A program made the position numbers and the translations under genes. From positions 4,496 through 12,401 of the forward strand of contig PMJN01000462.1 in assembly GCA_003157445.1 (NCBI GenBank): a DNA stretch of 7,906 nt, given 5' to 3'. Below, one piece after another: positions 1-7,200 of the stretch (its first letter is position 1; each line of letters opens with the position of its first letter). This DNA is from Micrococcales bacterium (GTDB lineage Bacteria > Actinomycetota > Actinomycetes > Actinomycetales > Dermatophilaceae). Under the pieces are notes generated by a model. That model did not search any database and was not told where the DNA came from. It was given only the letters and a program-made list of their open reading frames with translations.

Positions 1-62
1 TCAGAGCACTTTCATAAGTTCGTGTCACCAAACTGCGGCTAGCCCGTCGCCCGACGCCACCT

Positions 63-2609
63 CTAGGTAACCGTAGTGAAGAAGTTCAGGTCGGCAGTGG
101 GCTCTGTCGTCCAGGCGCCCCCGGCGTTCTGATACAGCGCGCTGCCCCCGGTGTAGGGATTGTCGTCGCTGACTTCCCAGCCGTAGGAACCAGTCGTGCT
201 GCTCGTGGCCATGACGATGACGTAGCCGGCTCCTGCGCTGACTGCGATGTTGGGCGCGGCCACCAAGGTTGTTGGCGACCAGCCAATCGACGACGCAGGG
301 ACGCTGTCGGTGTAGAGGGACGACCCGGTCGGGGCGCCGTTTGGGCCGGCGCTGTAGATGCTCAGTGACAGTGCGGCATTTGTCCCGCCCTGTTGGAAGG
401 TCGCCACCGAGATGCTGGTCAGTGTGCCGCTGCGCCCGGCGGTGAAGCTTTGGGCGCGACTCAGGCTGCTGGATATGTCAGAGCGGCTGCGGTAGTTGGC
501 GCTGCCACTGCTCTGGTCAAGATTTGCTGGCAGGTTTGGGTGCCCGGTTGCACTGCCCGCCTTGTCGATTGCGACCGTGTTACTGCAGGTGAAGGGCTGG
601 ATGTTGGCGCCGCTCACAGACAAGGGTGTCCAGTAGTAGTTGGCCAGGGCCTGGTTTCTGACCACCGACACGCCTGCCAGGGTGTGCCAGAGGTCGGAGC
701 CGTAGGCGTATGTCCAACCCCCGGCCGCCGTGGGCAGCTTGGAGACAAAACTGGGCTGGCCACCACAACTGTTGGTGTTCAGGACCTGAGGAGCGCTCCA
801 GGTACCCAGCACTGCAGTAGCTGATTTGTACAGGGTGTTCGTTCCGCCGCAGTAGGCACAGTCCGGGCCATAGATCATGTAGTAGGTGCTGTCTTTCTTG
901 ACCAGGCTCAGCGCCTCGGCGCGGCTCGCACCGGGACTGGTGACCGCCCCGACAACTCCCGACGTGTAGCTGCTATTCAGTTTCTGTACCCGCAGGATGT
1001 GGTTGGCTTGGCCGACTGGGGTGGGGACGTTGATGAACGAGTAGTTGATATAGGCGGTGCCGTCATCGTCCTGGAACAATGTGAAGTCGCCGTTGACGTA
1101 GGTGCCCGGCGTCCCCATGTCTGCCAGCACTGGTTGTGGCGCCTCGGTGAAGGGGCCGGACGGGGTAACGGCGGTCAGGACGTGGTATCCGCTGGCGGAG
1201 TCGTAGCTGTTTATCCAGAGGACGTACTTGCCCGTCGAAGCGTTGTACAACACGTGTGGCCGGTAACAGCCGTAATGAGGCGGCGCGCAGCTGGCTTGCC
1301 AGGCCAGAGTTGAGCCATCGAACAAGAAACCGTCATCGGTCCAGTTCACCAAGTCAACTGAGCTGTATGACTTGAAGCCGCAGAAGGGGGAACCGGTGAT
1401 CTCCAGTTGATAGCCACAGCTGTACGAGGTGCCGTAAAGATGGTAGGTCCCCGCAAAATACTCCAAGTCACCATCGTGGGCATCAATCCCGTTGCCGTCG
1501 GTATCAAACTTGGTTACCTGTTGCCCGGTGGCGCTGAAGTTGGTGATCGTGGCCGCTGATGGGTTGGCTGTGTCGGTAAAGTACCCGGAGACGTCGGCGA
1601 GAAGCTGGACGGTGCCGACGGACCCGTTGTACAGGGCGACTTTGCCGTCAGCGCCGACCGGGGCGATGACCAGGTTCGCGACGGTCTGGCCCGCCACGAA
1701 GTTCAGGCTCGACACACCTGGCAGCGCGGTTCCGTCGCCGTACACGGTCGCGTACCCCGCCTTGGTCGGTGCCGTGGCCGTCAGGTTCAACACCACCGCC
1801 GAAACGCCAGAGGCCGGGACCCCGCCGCGCCCGGTGACCTGAAGATGTGCTGTGCCAACTGGGGCGAGTGTGGTCGCGCCCAGCCCGACACGGGTATCCA
1901 ACAGCCGAGACGGGGTCAGCGACCCGAACGCGCCCGCCAGAGTCGGGGCGCCCGGCAGGAAGTATCCGGAGACGTCCGCTAGAAGCTGGACGGTGCCGAC
2001 GGACCCGTTGTACAGGGCGACTTTGCCGTCAGCGCCGACCGGGGCGATGACCAGGTTCGCGACGGTCTGGCCCGCCACGAAGTTCAGGCTCGACACACCT
2101 GGCAGCGCGGTTCCGTCGCCGTACACGGTCGCGTACCCCGCCTTGGTCGGTGCCGTGGCCGTCAGGTTCAACACCACCGCCGAAACGCCAGAGGCCGGGA
2201 CCCCGCCGCGCCCGGTGACCTGAAGATGTGCTGTGCCAACTGGGGCGAGTGTGGTCGCGCCCAGCCCGACACGGGTATCCAAGAGCCGAGACGGGGTCAG
2301 CGATGTGAGACCACCCGGTGTGGTCACAGTCGCGGCTGTCGCTGCTGATACCGCCGCCGGTGGGGTCGCCGCCGATGCTGGAGCAGCTAGCGGCACCAAT
2401 GATGACGAAATCGCAAGACTGGTGACCAAACCCATCAGCGTGAAAAGCACCAATGGCCGGGACGGGGAGTAGACACCTCTGTGTGAACCGGTGTCACGGC
2501 GTGGCCACGCCCGGCCGCGGCCGCGTGGAACGGCCCAGGCGATCATTAACACCCATCGGGTTCCGATCCAGGAACTGAAAACTGATCTAGGAACCCGAGA
2601 AACCGACAT
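63..2609 (-). CDS. Secreted GH43-type glycoside hydrolase with two LLDTR repeats
   Basis: This predicted exported polysaccharide-degrading enzyme has 848 residues from the ATG at 2609. A hydrophobic signal segment ends in APASA near residue 80. Two almost identical repeats follow (about 103-217 and 230-344), with motifs SRLLDTRVGLG, GRGGVPASGVSAVVLNLTA and LADVSGYF. Residues about 365-680 resemble a GH43 five-bladed propeller: HDGDLEYFAGTYHLYG, SSVDLVNWTDDGFLF, YRPHVLYNASTGKYVLW, DFTLFQDDDGTAYINYS, and an E near 565 and Q near 618 in positions that match the exo-beta-1,3-galactanase-like branch. Residues about 700-848 look like a beta-sandwich accessory domain. No LPXTG anchor is present, so the product is probably released. 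The frame is open upstream to 2786. I chose 2609 because AGGCGG lies just before it, though only 3 nt away; ATGs at 2546 and 2435 are alternatives. The GH43 assignment is fairly secure, the substrate is inferred. Confidence 0.85.
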   Translation of the reverse strand: MSVSRVPRSVFSSWIGTRWVLMIAWAVPRGRGRAWPRRDTGSHRGVYSPSRPLVLFTLMGLVTSLAISSSLVPLAAPASAATPPAAVSAATAATVTTPGGLTSLTPSRLLDTRVGLGATTLAPVGTAHLQVTGRGGVPASGVSAVVLNLTATAPTKAGYATVYGDGTALPGVSSLNFVAGQTVANLVIAPVGADGKVALYNGSVGTVQLLADVSGYFLPGAPTLAGAFGSLTPSRLLDTRVGLGATTLAPVGTAHLQVTGRGGVPASGVSAVVLNLTATAPTKAGYATVYGDGTALPGVSSLNFVAGQTVANLVIAPVGADGKVALYNGSVGTVQLLADVSGYFTDTANPSAATITNFSATGQQVTKFDTDGNGIDAHDGDLEYFAGTYHLYGTSYSCGYQLEITGSPFCGFKSYSSVDLVNWTDDGFLFDGSTLAWQASCAPPHYGCYRPHVLYNASTGKYVLWINSYDSASGYHVLTAVTPSGPFTEAPQPVLADMGTPGTYVNGDFTLFQDDDGTAYINYSFINVPTPVGQANHILRVQKLNSSYTSGVVGAVTSPGASRAEALSLVKKDSTYYMIYGPDCAYCGGTNTLYKSATAVLGTWSAPQVLNTNSCGGQPSFVSKLPTAAGGWTYAYGSDLWHTLAGVSVVRNQALANYYWTPLSVSGANIQPFTCSNTVAIDKAGSATGHPNLPANLDQSSGSANYRSRSDISSSLSRAQSFTAGRSGTLTSISVATFQQGGTNAALSLSIYSAGPNGAPTGSSLYTDSVPASSIGWSPTTLVAAPNIAVSAGAGYVIVMATSSTTGSYGWEVSDDNPYTGGSALYQNAGGAWTTEPTADLNFFTTVT
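1579..1922 (-). repeat. LLDTR-type repeat, C-terminal copy
   Basis: This is the second copy. Read base by base against 1960-2303 it differs at four positions, one near the SRLLDT end and three near the DVSGYF end, and all four are synonymous. The 302-303 bp between them are identical. Its end abuts the linker into the GH43 domain. The near-identity indicates a recent duplication or gene conversion. Confidence 0.9.
1960..2303 (-). repeat. LLDTR-type repeat, N-terminal copy
   Basis: This is the first of two direct in-frame repeats in the GH43-type gene, offset by 381 bp (127 codons) from the other copy. It encodes about 115 residues from SLTPSRLLDTR to LADVSGYF. Such units recur in exported actinobacterial proteins and are probably beta-rich binding or spacer modules; that role is inferred. 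A 12-residue Pro/Gly/Ala linker (LPGAPTLAGAFG) joins the copies. Confidence 0.9.
2369..2453 (-). other. Signal peptide region of the GH43-type protein
   Basis: The segment reads SRP, then a hydrophobic core (LVLFTLMGLVTSLAISSSL), then VPLAAPASAA, a good signal peptidase I site with small residues at -3 and -1. The stretch before it is unusually long for an n-region (about 50 residues from the ATG at 2609, about 30 from the ATG at 2546) and is rich in Arg, Gly, Pro and Trp. This makes the real start uncertain. The ATG at 2435 would leave no basic residue before the core. Secretion is well supported, while the exact start and cleavage point are not. Confidence 0.75.
2498..2523. repeat. Two adjacent perfect palindromes
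   Basis: GGCGTGGCCACGCC at 2498-2511 is a perfect 14-bp palindrome. It is followed directly by CGGCCGCGGCCG at 2512-2523, a perfect 12-bp palindrome. They fall in the doubtful N-terminal part of the GH43-type reading frame (RGRGRAWPRR). If translation starts downstream, they would lie in the leader and could be a stem-loop or operator. GC-rich DNA produces such palindromes readily, so function is speculative. Confidence 0.35.
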
Positions 2610-2925
2610 GATCCGCCTATGAACTGCGCCCCCCACTGGAGCGTGACGGGACGCACTGTACGGGACGGGTGTGCAGCCGGAGTCATCACCTGACAAGAAT
2701 CTAACCTCACGAATCTGTGAGCTGCTTGCCGGTTTGCGCCGACAAGATCGCGATAGAAGGCTCTCTGAGGATGAGGGCCACGACACGTTTGATCAGCTGC
2801 TGATCTTGGGCTTGTGTGGCCTCACGCCTCCAGCCGCTCTCTCTGTCACTGCCTATTCTTCCGTGCTTGGCCCTTTGTTGTCTTTCCTTTGGGAGATCTG
2901 CCGTTTTATTGTGATAGATCTTCGT
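2610..2925. other. Probable upstream region of the GH43-type gene
   Basis: No convincing gene is seen here. The minus-strand frame of the GH43-type gene stays open to 2786, but its predicted residues are Ser/Arg-rich and do not look like a domain. Bases about 2845-2930 are clearly richer in A and T than the flanks and would suit a promoter for the minus-strand gene, though I could not pick -35/-10 boxes with confidence. An interrupted palindrome, GATCAGCTGCTGATC, lies at 2791-2805. Two AGATCT hexamers near 2894-2921 flank a 16-bp spacer. Either could be a regulator site; neither matches a motif I recognise. Confidence 0.35.
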
Positions 2926-3351
2926 CTGTTTAGTGGGCTGTTTAGTGGGCTGTTTAGTGGGCTGTTTAGTGGGCTGTTTAGTCGGTTGTTCGGTCGGTTG
3001 TTTGGCCGGTTGTTTGGCCGGTTGTTCGTCCTTGTTTGGTGAGGTATTCCCAACAAAGATCCGATCAGCGCCGCCCTGAACTGAGGAGCTCGGCCAGTAC
3101 GCACCCATGGACCGTTTCGCTGTCGGAACAGCGAAGATCGCCGGCTGGACGATCTCCAGTGTCGCGATTCCATGGGGACCTTTCTCCACTGCCGCGGTTC
3201 CATTGGTACCTTCGTCCGCGTGGACCAAGACCGCCTCGGACAACCTCGTGGCCCAGGTGTCCCTCGGGGTCCTGCGTGGTGGCCCATACACCTCTGTCCG
3301 CATCGGCGTCTCAAGCGGGAACACGCGCATCTGTCCGCTGGACCGACTCAC
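2707..3351 (-). CDS. Doubtful ORF with (TKQP)n tract
   Basis: This open frame of 214 codons crosses the minisatellite, which it reads as nine or so copies of KQPT/KQPA. The flanks show no family I recognise: an N-terminal part with ETPMRTEVYGPPRRTPRDTW and a basic C-terminal part with DQQLIKRVVALILREPSIAI. It ends 97 bp before the proposed GH43 start, on the same strand. No good ribosome binding site precedes the first ATGs. It lies antisense to the plus-strand frame at 3107-3469 and shares its third codon positions, so codon bias cannot say which is real. It may be non-coding. Confidence 0.2.
   Translation of the reverse strand: MSRSSGQMRVFPLETPMRTEVYGPPRRTPRDTWATRLSEAVLVHADEGTNGTAAVEKGPHGIATLEIVQPAIFAVPTAKRSMGAYWPSSSVQGGADRIFVGNTSPNKDEQPAKQPAKQPTEQPTKQPTKQPTKQPTKQPTKQTKIYHNKTADLPKERQQRAKHGRIGSDRESGWRREATQAQDQQLIKRVVALILREPSIAILSAQTGKQLTDS
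2926..3021. repeat. 12-bp minisatellite, eight units
   Basis: Eight head-to-tail 12-bp units are present. Four exact CTGTTTAGTGGG units come first, then CTGTTTAGTCGG, TTGTTCGGTCGG and two TTGTTTGGCCGG. A decayed ninth unit runs into 3033. The sequence changes step by step from one end to the other, as expected of an array growing by local slippage or unequal exchange. The period is a multiple of three, so copy-number change would not shift a reading frame. Read on the minus strand it encodes repeated TKQP/AKQP; on the plus strand, repeated GLFS/GRLF. Confidence 0.95.
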
Positions 3352-3469
3352 GACAGTGACCGGTCAAGGACCGCCCTCAATTCGCGAATCCTTCAACGGT
3401 GCCGTTGCCGACCTCGCCCTTGGCGAGTCTTGGGACCTGATGGCGGCGATGACTTGTGTGGCCGGCTGA
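3107..3469 (+). CDS. Doubtful small ORF of unknown function
   Basis: This frame of 120 codons starts MDRFAVGTAKIAGW and ends with MAAMTCVAG. Third positions are mostly G or C, as in the real genes of the window, but the same positions also serve the antisense frame at 2707-3351. I recognise no domain, signal peptide or membrane segment. A GAGGAG lies about 18 nt before the ATG, too far for a good ribosome binding site. The frame ends 80 bp before the phosphotransferase remnant, in another frame. It could hold decayed sequence of that gene, but no N-lobe motif is visible. Confidence 0.25.
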   Translation: MDRFAVGTAKIAGWTISSVAIPWGPFSTAAVPLVPSSAWTKTASDNLVAQVSLGVLRGGPYTSVRIGVSSGNTRICPLDRLTTVTGQGPPSIRESFNGAVADLALGESWDLMAAMTCVAG

Positions 3470-3540
3470 GACAGTGACTTCCACCGACCCTGAGGTCCTG
3501 GACAGGCAAGAACCGCGCCGGGATCGATTCGAGTTTCTCC

Positions 3541-3900
3541 TTCTGGCGCTTTGATCTGCGGGACGACAACCTGTTAATCACCGACGACGGTCAGGTCCTG
3601 GTCTGCGACTGGAACTGGCTGACCCTGGCAGCTCCCTGGGTGGACCTGGTCGGCCTGCTCGTCAGCGTTCATGGCGACGGACTTGACGCTGAGGCCATCC
3701 TGGCAGACCACCCGCTAGCTCGGGGCGTGGAGCCCAGAGCCATCAACGCCTTCCTGACCGCTCTTGCCGGCTACTTCAGAGAGATGTCGGCTCGGCCGGC
3801 CCTTGCGAACTCGCCCTGGCTGCGCACTCATCAGGGCTGCTGGCGCGACGCGACGCTCTCTTGGCTAGCGCTACGGCTAAGTGCTGACCCTGTGCTTTGA
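3541..3900 (+). pseudogene. Aminoglycoside-phosphotransferase-like kinase, 5'-truncated remnant
   Basis: This is the C-lobe of an APH-family small-molecule kinase. The catalytic loop reads RFDLRDDN from 3547, with the catalytic Asp at 3553 and the metal-binding Asn at 3568. The Mg-binding Asp is in VCDWNW at 3607. The tail (PWVDLVGLLVS, ILADHPLARGVEP, FLTALAGYFREMSARP, WRDATLSWLALRL) fits the end of actinobacterial members and stops naturally at 3900. Whole proteins in this family are about 290-320 residues; here only about 117 are recognisable. The frame is closed upstream by TGA at 3475-3477, and 3478-3540 does not resemble the family. The His usually at the loop start is Arg, reachable by one transition (CAC to CGC). 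It is probably inactive, and a start such as the ATG at 3640 would lack the catalytic loop. Confidence 0.75.
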
Positions 3901-4248
3901 CGGTGCGGCCGCGTCCATGAAGTCTTGGCGACCAGCAGCGCCTCATACGGTTGGCACGCCGCAGGGGTTGAGATGCGCCAGCTTCCTCACCGGGGGGATC
4001 GAACGGTTTCCTTGCGGTGTTGGGGCAGGAGACCCCCGGTTGAATCAGAATCCCTTTGACTACTTCGATGCGCTGGGCGAATTCCATGAACACGCACGCC
4101 GCTCTCTACAGCCGCAGGTACCCGGCACCGTGCCCCTGGCACAAATCGCCCTGCTCTGCGAACCTGCCGGGCCAGCAAGCCGTGCGTGCAAACAACCAGC
4201 GGCCGATGAACGGGCGGCCTGGAGCCGCCGGGGGATGCCTGTCACAAC
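3901..4248. other. Intergenic stretch between kinase remnant and PAS gene
   Basis: No convincing gene is seen on either strand. Several short frames cross the stretch but have unbalanced composition and no recognisable motif. A small GC hairpin, GGGG/CCCC around CAGGAGA, lies at 4022-4036, and a stronger one lies at 4213-4229. The 15-mer CGATGCGCTGGGCGA at 4066-4080 also occurs in the PAS gene at 6039-6053. The flanking sequence does not continue as a PAS module, so it may be chance or a small relic. Confidence 0.4.
4213..4229 (-). terminator. Possible GC hairpin terminator of the PAS gene
   Basis: GGCGGC and GCCGCC form a 6-bp perfect stem around a 5-nt loop, about 20 nt past the stop codon of the PAS-array gene. 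No T-run follows on the minus strand, so it is not a classic intrinsic terminator. T-poor hairpins of this kind are often proposed as terminators in high-GC actinobacteria. Its position is the main support. Confidence 0.35.
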
Positions 4249-7200
4249 CTACGTCCGCACTGTCATGTCGCGGGCAATCGCCGACAGGCCGACTATTGCC
4301 TGGTCCGCGTCGCGGATGGGTGCGATGGTGAGCGAGACCGGGAACACCGTTCCGTCCTTTCGGATGCGCAGGGTCTCGAGCTGCTCGACGTTCTGGCCGG
4401 CTCTGAACTTCGCCAATATGGCTTTGACTTCACCGGTTCGATCCTCCGGAGTCATGAGCCTGTCGGACTTGCCGAGGATTTCCGTGCTTGAGTATCCGTA
4501 CATTCTCTCTGCGGCGGGGTTCCAGCTCGTAATGATGCCGTCCAATGTGCCGCTCATCAGGGCTCCACCACTGAACTCGACCATGCTCGCCAATCGCTGG
4601 GCGGCTGCCAACGCGTCCTTCTGCTCGGTCATGTCGCGCACGAGCATGTCTGCGGCGACGATTGCGCCGTCCGGGTCGTAGATCGGTGTGACATTGAGCG
4701 AGACTGCGAACACCATTCCGTCCTTGCGGATACGCGTGGTCTCAAGGCCCTCGACAGGCTGGCCAGCCTTGATCCTCGTCAGCAGTGCCGTGGTTTCCTC
4801 GGCTCGATCTTTGGGGCTCAGGGGCAAGCCGGACTTGCCGACCATCTCTTGGCTCGTGTAGCCGAACATTCTTGCAGCCGCCGGGTTCCAGCTGGTGATG
4901 ACACCCTCGAGCGTGCAGCCGATGATGGCTTCCCCGCTGAATTCTACGATGGCCTCCATCTTTTGTGCGGCTGCCAAGGCCTGGCGCTGCTGCGTTACGT
5001 CGCGGGCGATAGCGGAGGCGCCGATCACCGCGCCGTCTAGGCTGCGGATCGGTGCGATGGTGAGCTTGACGGGAAACGTCGTTCTGTCCTTTCGGGTGCA
5101 GATGGTCTCGAAGTTGTCGACAGGGGTGCCTGTCGCGATCTCGGCCAGGATGGAGATGATCTCTCCGGTTCGATCCTGGGGACTTAGCAGGTCGACGGAT
5201 CGGCGGACGATCTTTTCGCTGGAATAGCCGTACATCCTTTCGGCAGCAGGGTTCCAGCTCGTGATGGTGCCGTCCAGGGTGGTGCCGATGATGGCATTAT
5301 CTGAGTACTGCACGATTGCGGCCATGCGCTGGGCGGCTTCGAAGGTACGCCTCTGTTTGGTCATGTCGCGGGCGGCGGCGAGCACACCGAGCACCTTCCC
5401 GGTGGCGTCGCGGTACACCGAGGCGTTGTACATGACGTCGGTCAGGGTGCCGTCCCGGTGACGCAGGGTCAGCGGGTAGTCGGTGATCAGCCCTTGTGTA
5501 AAGGCTCGTTGGTAGCCCTGGTGAGCCTTGTCCGGGTCGGTGAAGTAGTGCGAGAAGTCGGTTCCGATAAGCCTGTTGCGGGGGACACCTGTCACCTTGA
5601 GCGTGGCGTTGTTGACGTCGTTGATCTTGCCGTCGGGGCTGATCGTCACCAGCGGGTCCAGAGCCGCCTCGATCAAGCTCCGGGCGTACCGGGCTGCATG
5701 CTTGAGCTCAGTGAGGTCGCGGTAGATCTCAGAGGCTCCGACAACCATCCCCTTCTCATCGCGGATGGGTGAGATGGTCAGTGAGACCGTGATCGCCTTT
5801 GCGTCCTTTCGGATGCGGATGGTCTCAGAGTCCTTGACGGATTTGCCCGCGCTGATGTTGGCCAGGTTGGAGATGAACTCGCCGGCTCGATCCTCGGGAA
5901 CCAGGACGTCGATGGACTTGCCGAGGATTTCCTCGCCCGAGTAGCCGAATATCCTGGCGGCGGCCGGGTTCCAGCTCGTGATGATGCCGTCTAGCGTCCT
6001 GCCGACGATGGCATCATCGGAGTTCTCGACGATCGCCGCGATGCGCTGGGCGACCGCCAACGCCCCCTTCTGCTCGCTCAGGTCGCGGTGGATCAACGAG
6101 CCACCAACGATCGTGCCGTCAGCGTCGCGGATCGCAGAGACGGTCAGCGAGACTGGGAACACCGTTCCGTCCTTTCGCACACGCTTGGTCTCCAGGTGCT
6201 CGACCTGGCGGCCGGCCTCAATCTTGTCCAGAACGTCCTTGACTTCGCCTGCTCGATCCTTCGGAGTCAGGGTCGCGGCGTTCTTGCCAATGATCTCCGC
6301 GCTGCGGTACCCGTACATCCTTTCGGCTGCCGGGTTCCAGCTCGTGATGATGCCGTCCAGCGAGTTGCCGATGATGGCATCACTGGAAGACTCGACGATC
6401 GCGGCCATTCGCTGGGCGACCTCGATCGCCAGCTTCTGCTGGGTCACGTCGCGGTAGATCGCGGAGGCGCCGATGATCGCGCCGTCCGCGTCACGCAGGG
6501 GCGACATGGTCAGGGAGACCGGGAACACCGTTCCGTCCTTTCGGACACGCTTGGTCTCCAGGTGCTCGACCTGGCGGCCGGCCCTGATCTTGTGCAGAAC
6601 GTCTTTGAATTCGGTTGCTCGATCCTTCGGAGCCAGGGTCTTGGCGTCCTTGCCGATGATCTCCGCGCTGTCATAGCCGAACATCCTCATGGCCGCCGGG
6701 TTCCAGCTCACGATGCTGCCGTCGAGCGAGCCGCTCATGATGGCATCATCTGAACCTTCGATGATTGCCGCCATGCGCTGGGCGAGTGCCAACGCCTGCC
6801 TTGCTTGGGTCACGTCGCGCGCGGCGGCGAACACGCCGAGCATGTTACCGGCCGGGTCGGCGTAGACCGCGGCGCTGTACAGGACGTCGCTCAAAGTGCC
6901 GTCCCGGTGGCGCAGGGTCAGCGGGTAGTCGGTGACCGACCCCTTGGTCAACGCCCGCTGGTAGCCCTTGTGAGCCTTGTCCGGTTCGGTGAAGTAGCCG
7001 GAGAAGTCAGTCCCGATGAGGTGGTCGCGGGGGATGCCGGTGGCCTTTACCGTCGCCTTGTTGACGTCGTTGATCTTGCCTTCGGGGCTGATCGTCACTA
7101 GCGGGTCCAGGGCCGCCTCAATCAGGCTCCGTGCGTATATGGCTGCATGCTCTTGTGGGGCGAGGTCACGGGCGATGGTGGAGGCGCCGACGATCGCGCC

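Noticed and set aside
393..2472. Plus-strand open frames opposite the GH43-type gene, including two with identical long tracts
   Set aside because: They are antisense readings of the secreted hydrolase. The identical tracts simply mirror the duplicated LLDTR repeats.
2926..3033. CRISPR array
   Set aside because: The units are 12 bp, head to tail, with no spacers. It is a simple minisatellite.
3357..3366. Palindrome TGACCGGTCA as an operator
   Set aside because: It is only 10 bp and lies inside doubtful coding sequence, with no neighbouring promoter. Such a palindrome is expected by chance in GC-rich DNA.
3990..4060. Possible tRNA-like fragment with GTTCGATC and a small GC hairpin on the minus strand
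   Set aside because: The T-stem does not pair, there is no acceptor stem, and the anticodon-like arm has only four pairs.
4066..4080. 15-mer identical to the PAS inter-module linker DNA (also at 6039-6053), suggesting a relic PAS module
   Set aside because: The similarity ends at once on both sides. The minus-strand reading (FAQRIEVVKG) does not continue into SDDAI or WNPAA motifs, so chance in GC-rich DNA is enough.
3881..4681. Plus-strand frame of 266 codons bridging the intergenic stretch and the PAS gene
   Set aside because: Its second half is antisense to PAS modules 9 and 10, and its first half has no recognisable motif or ribosome binding site.
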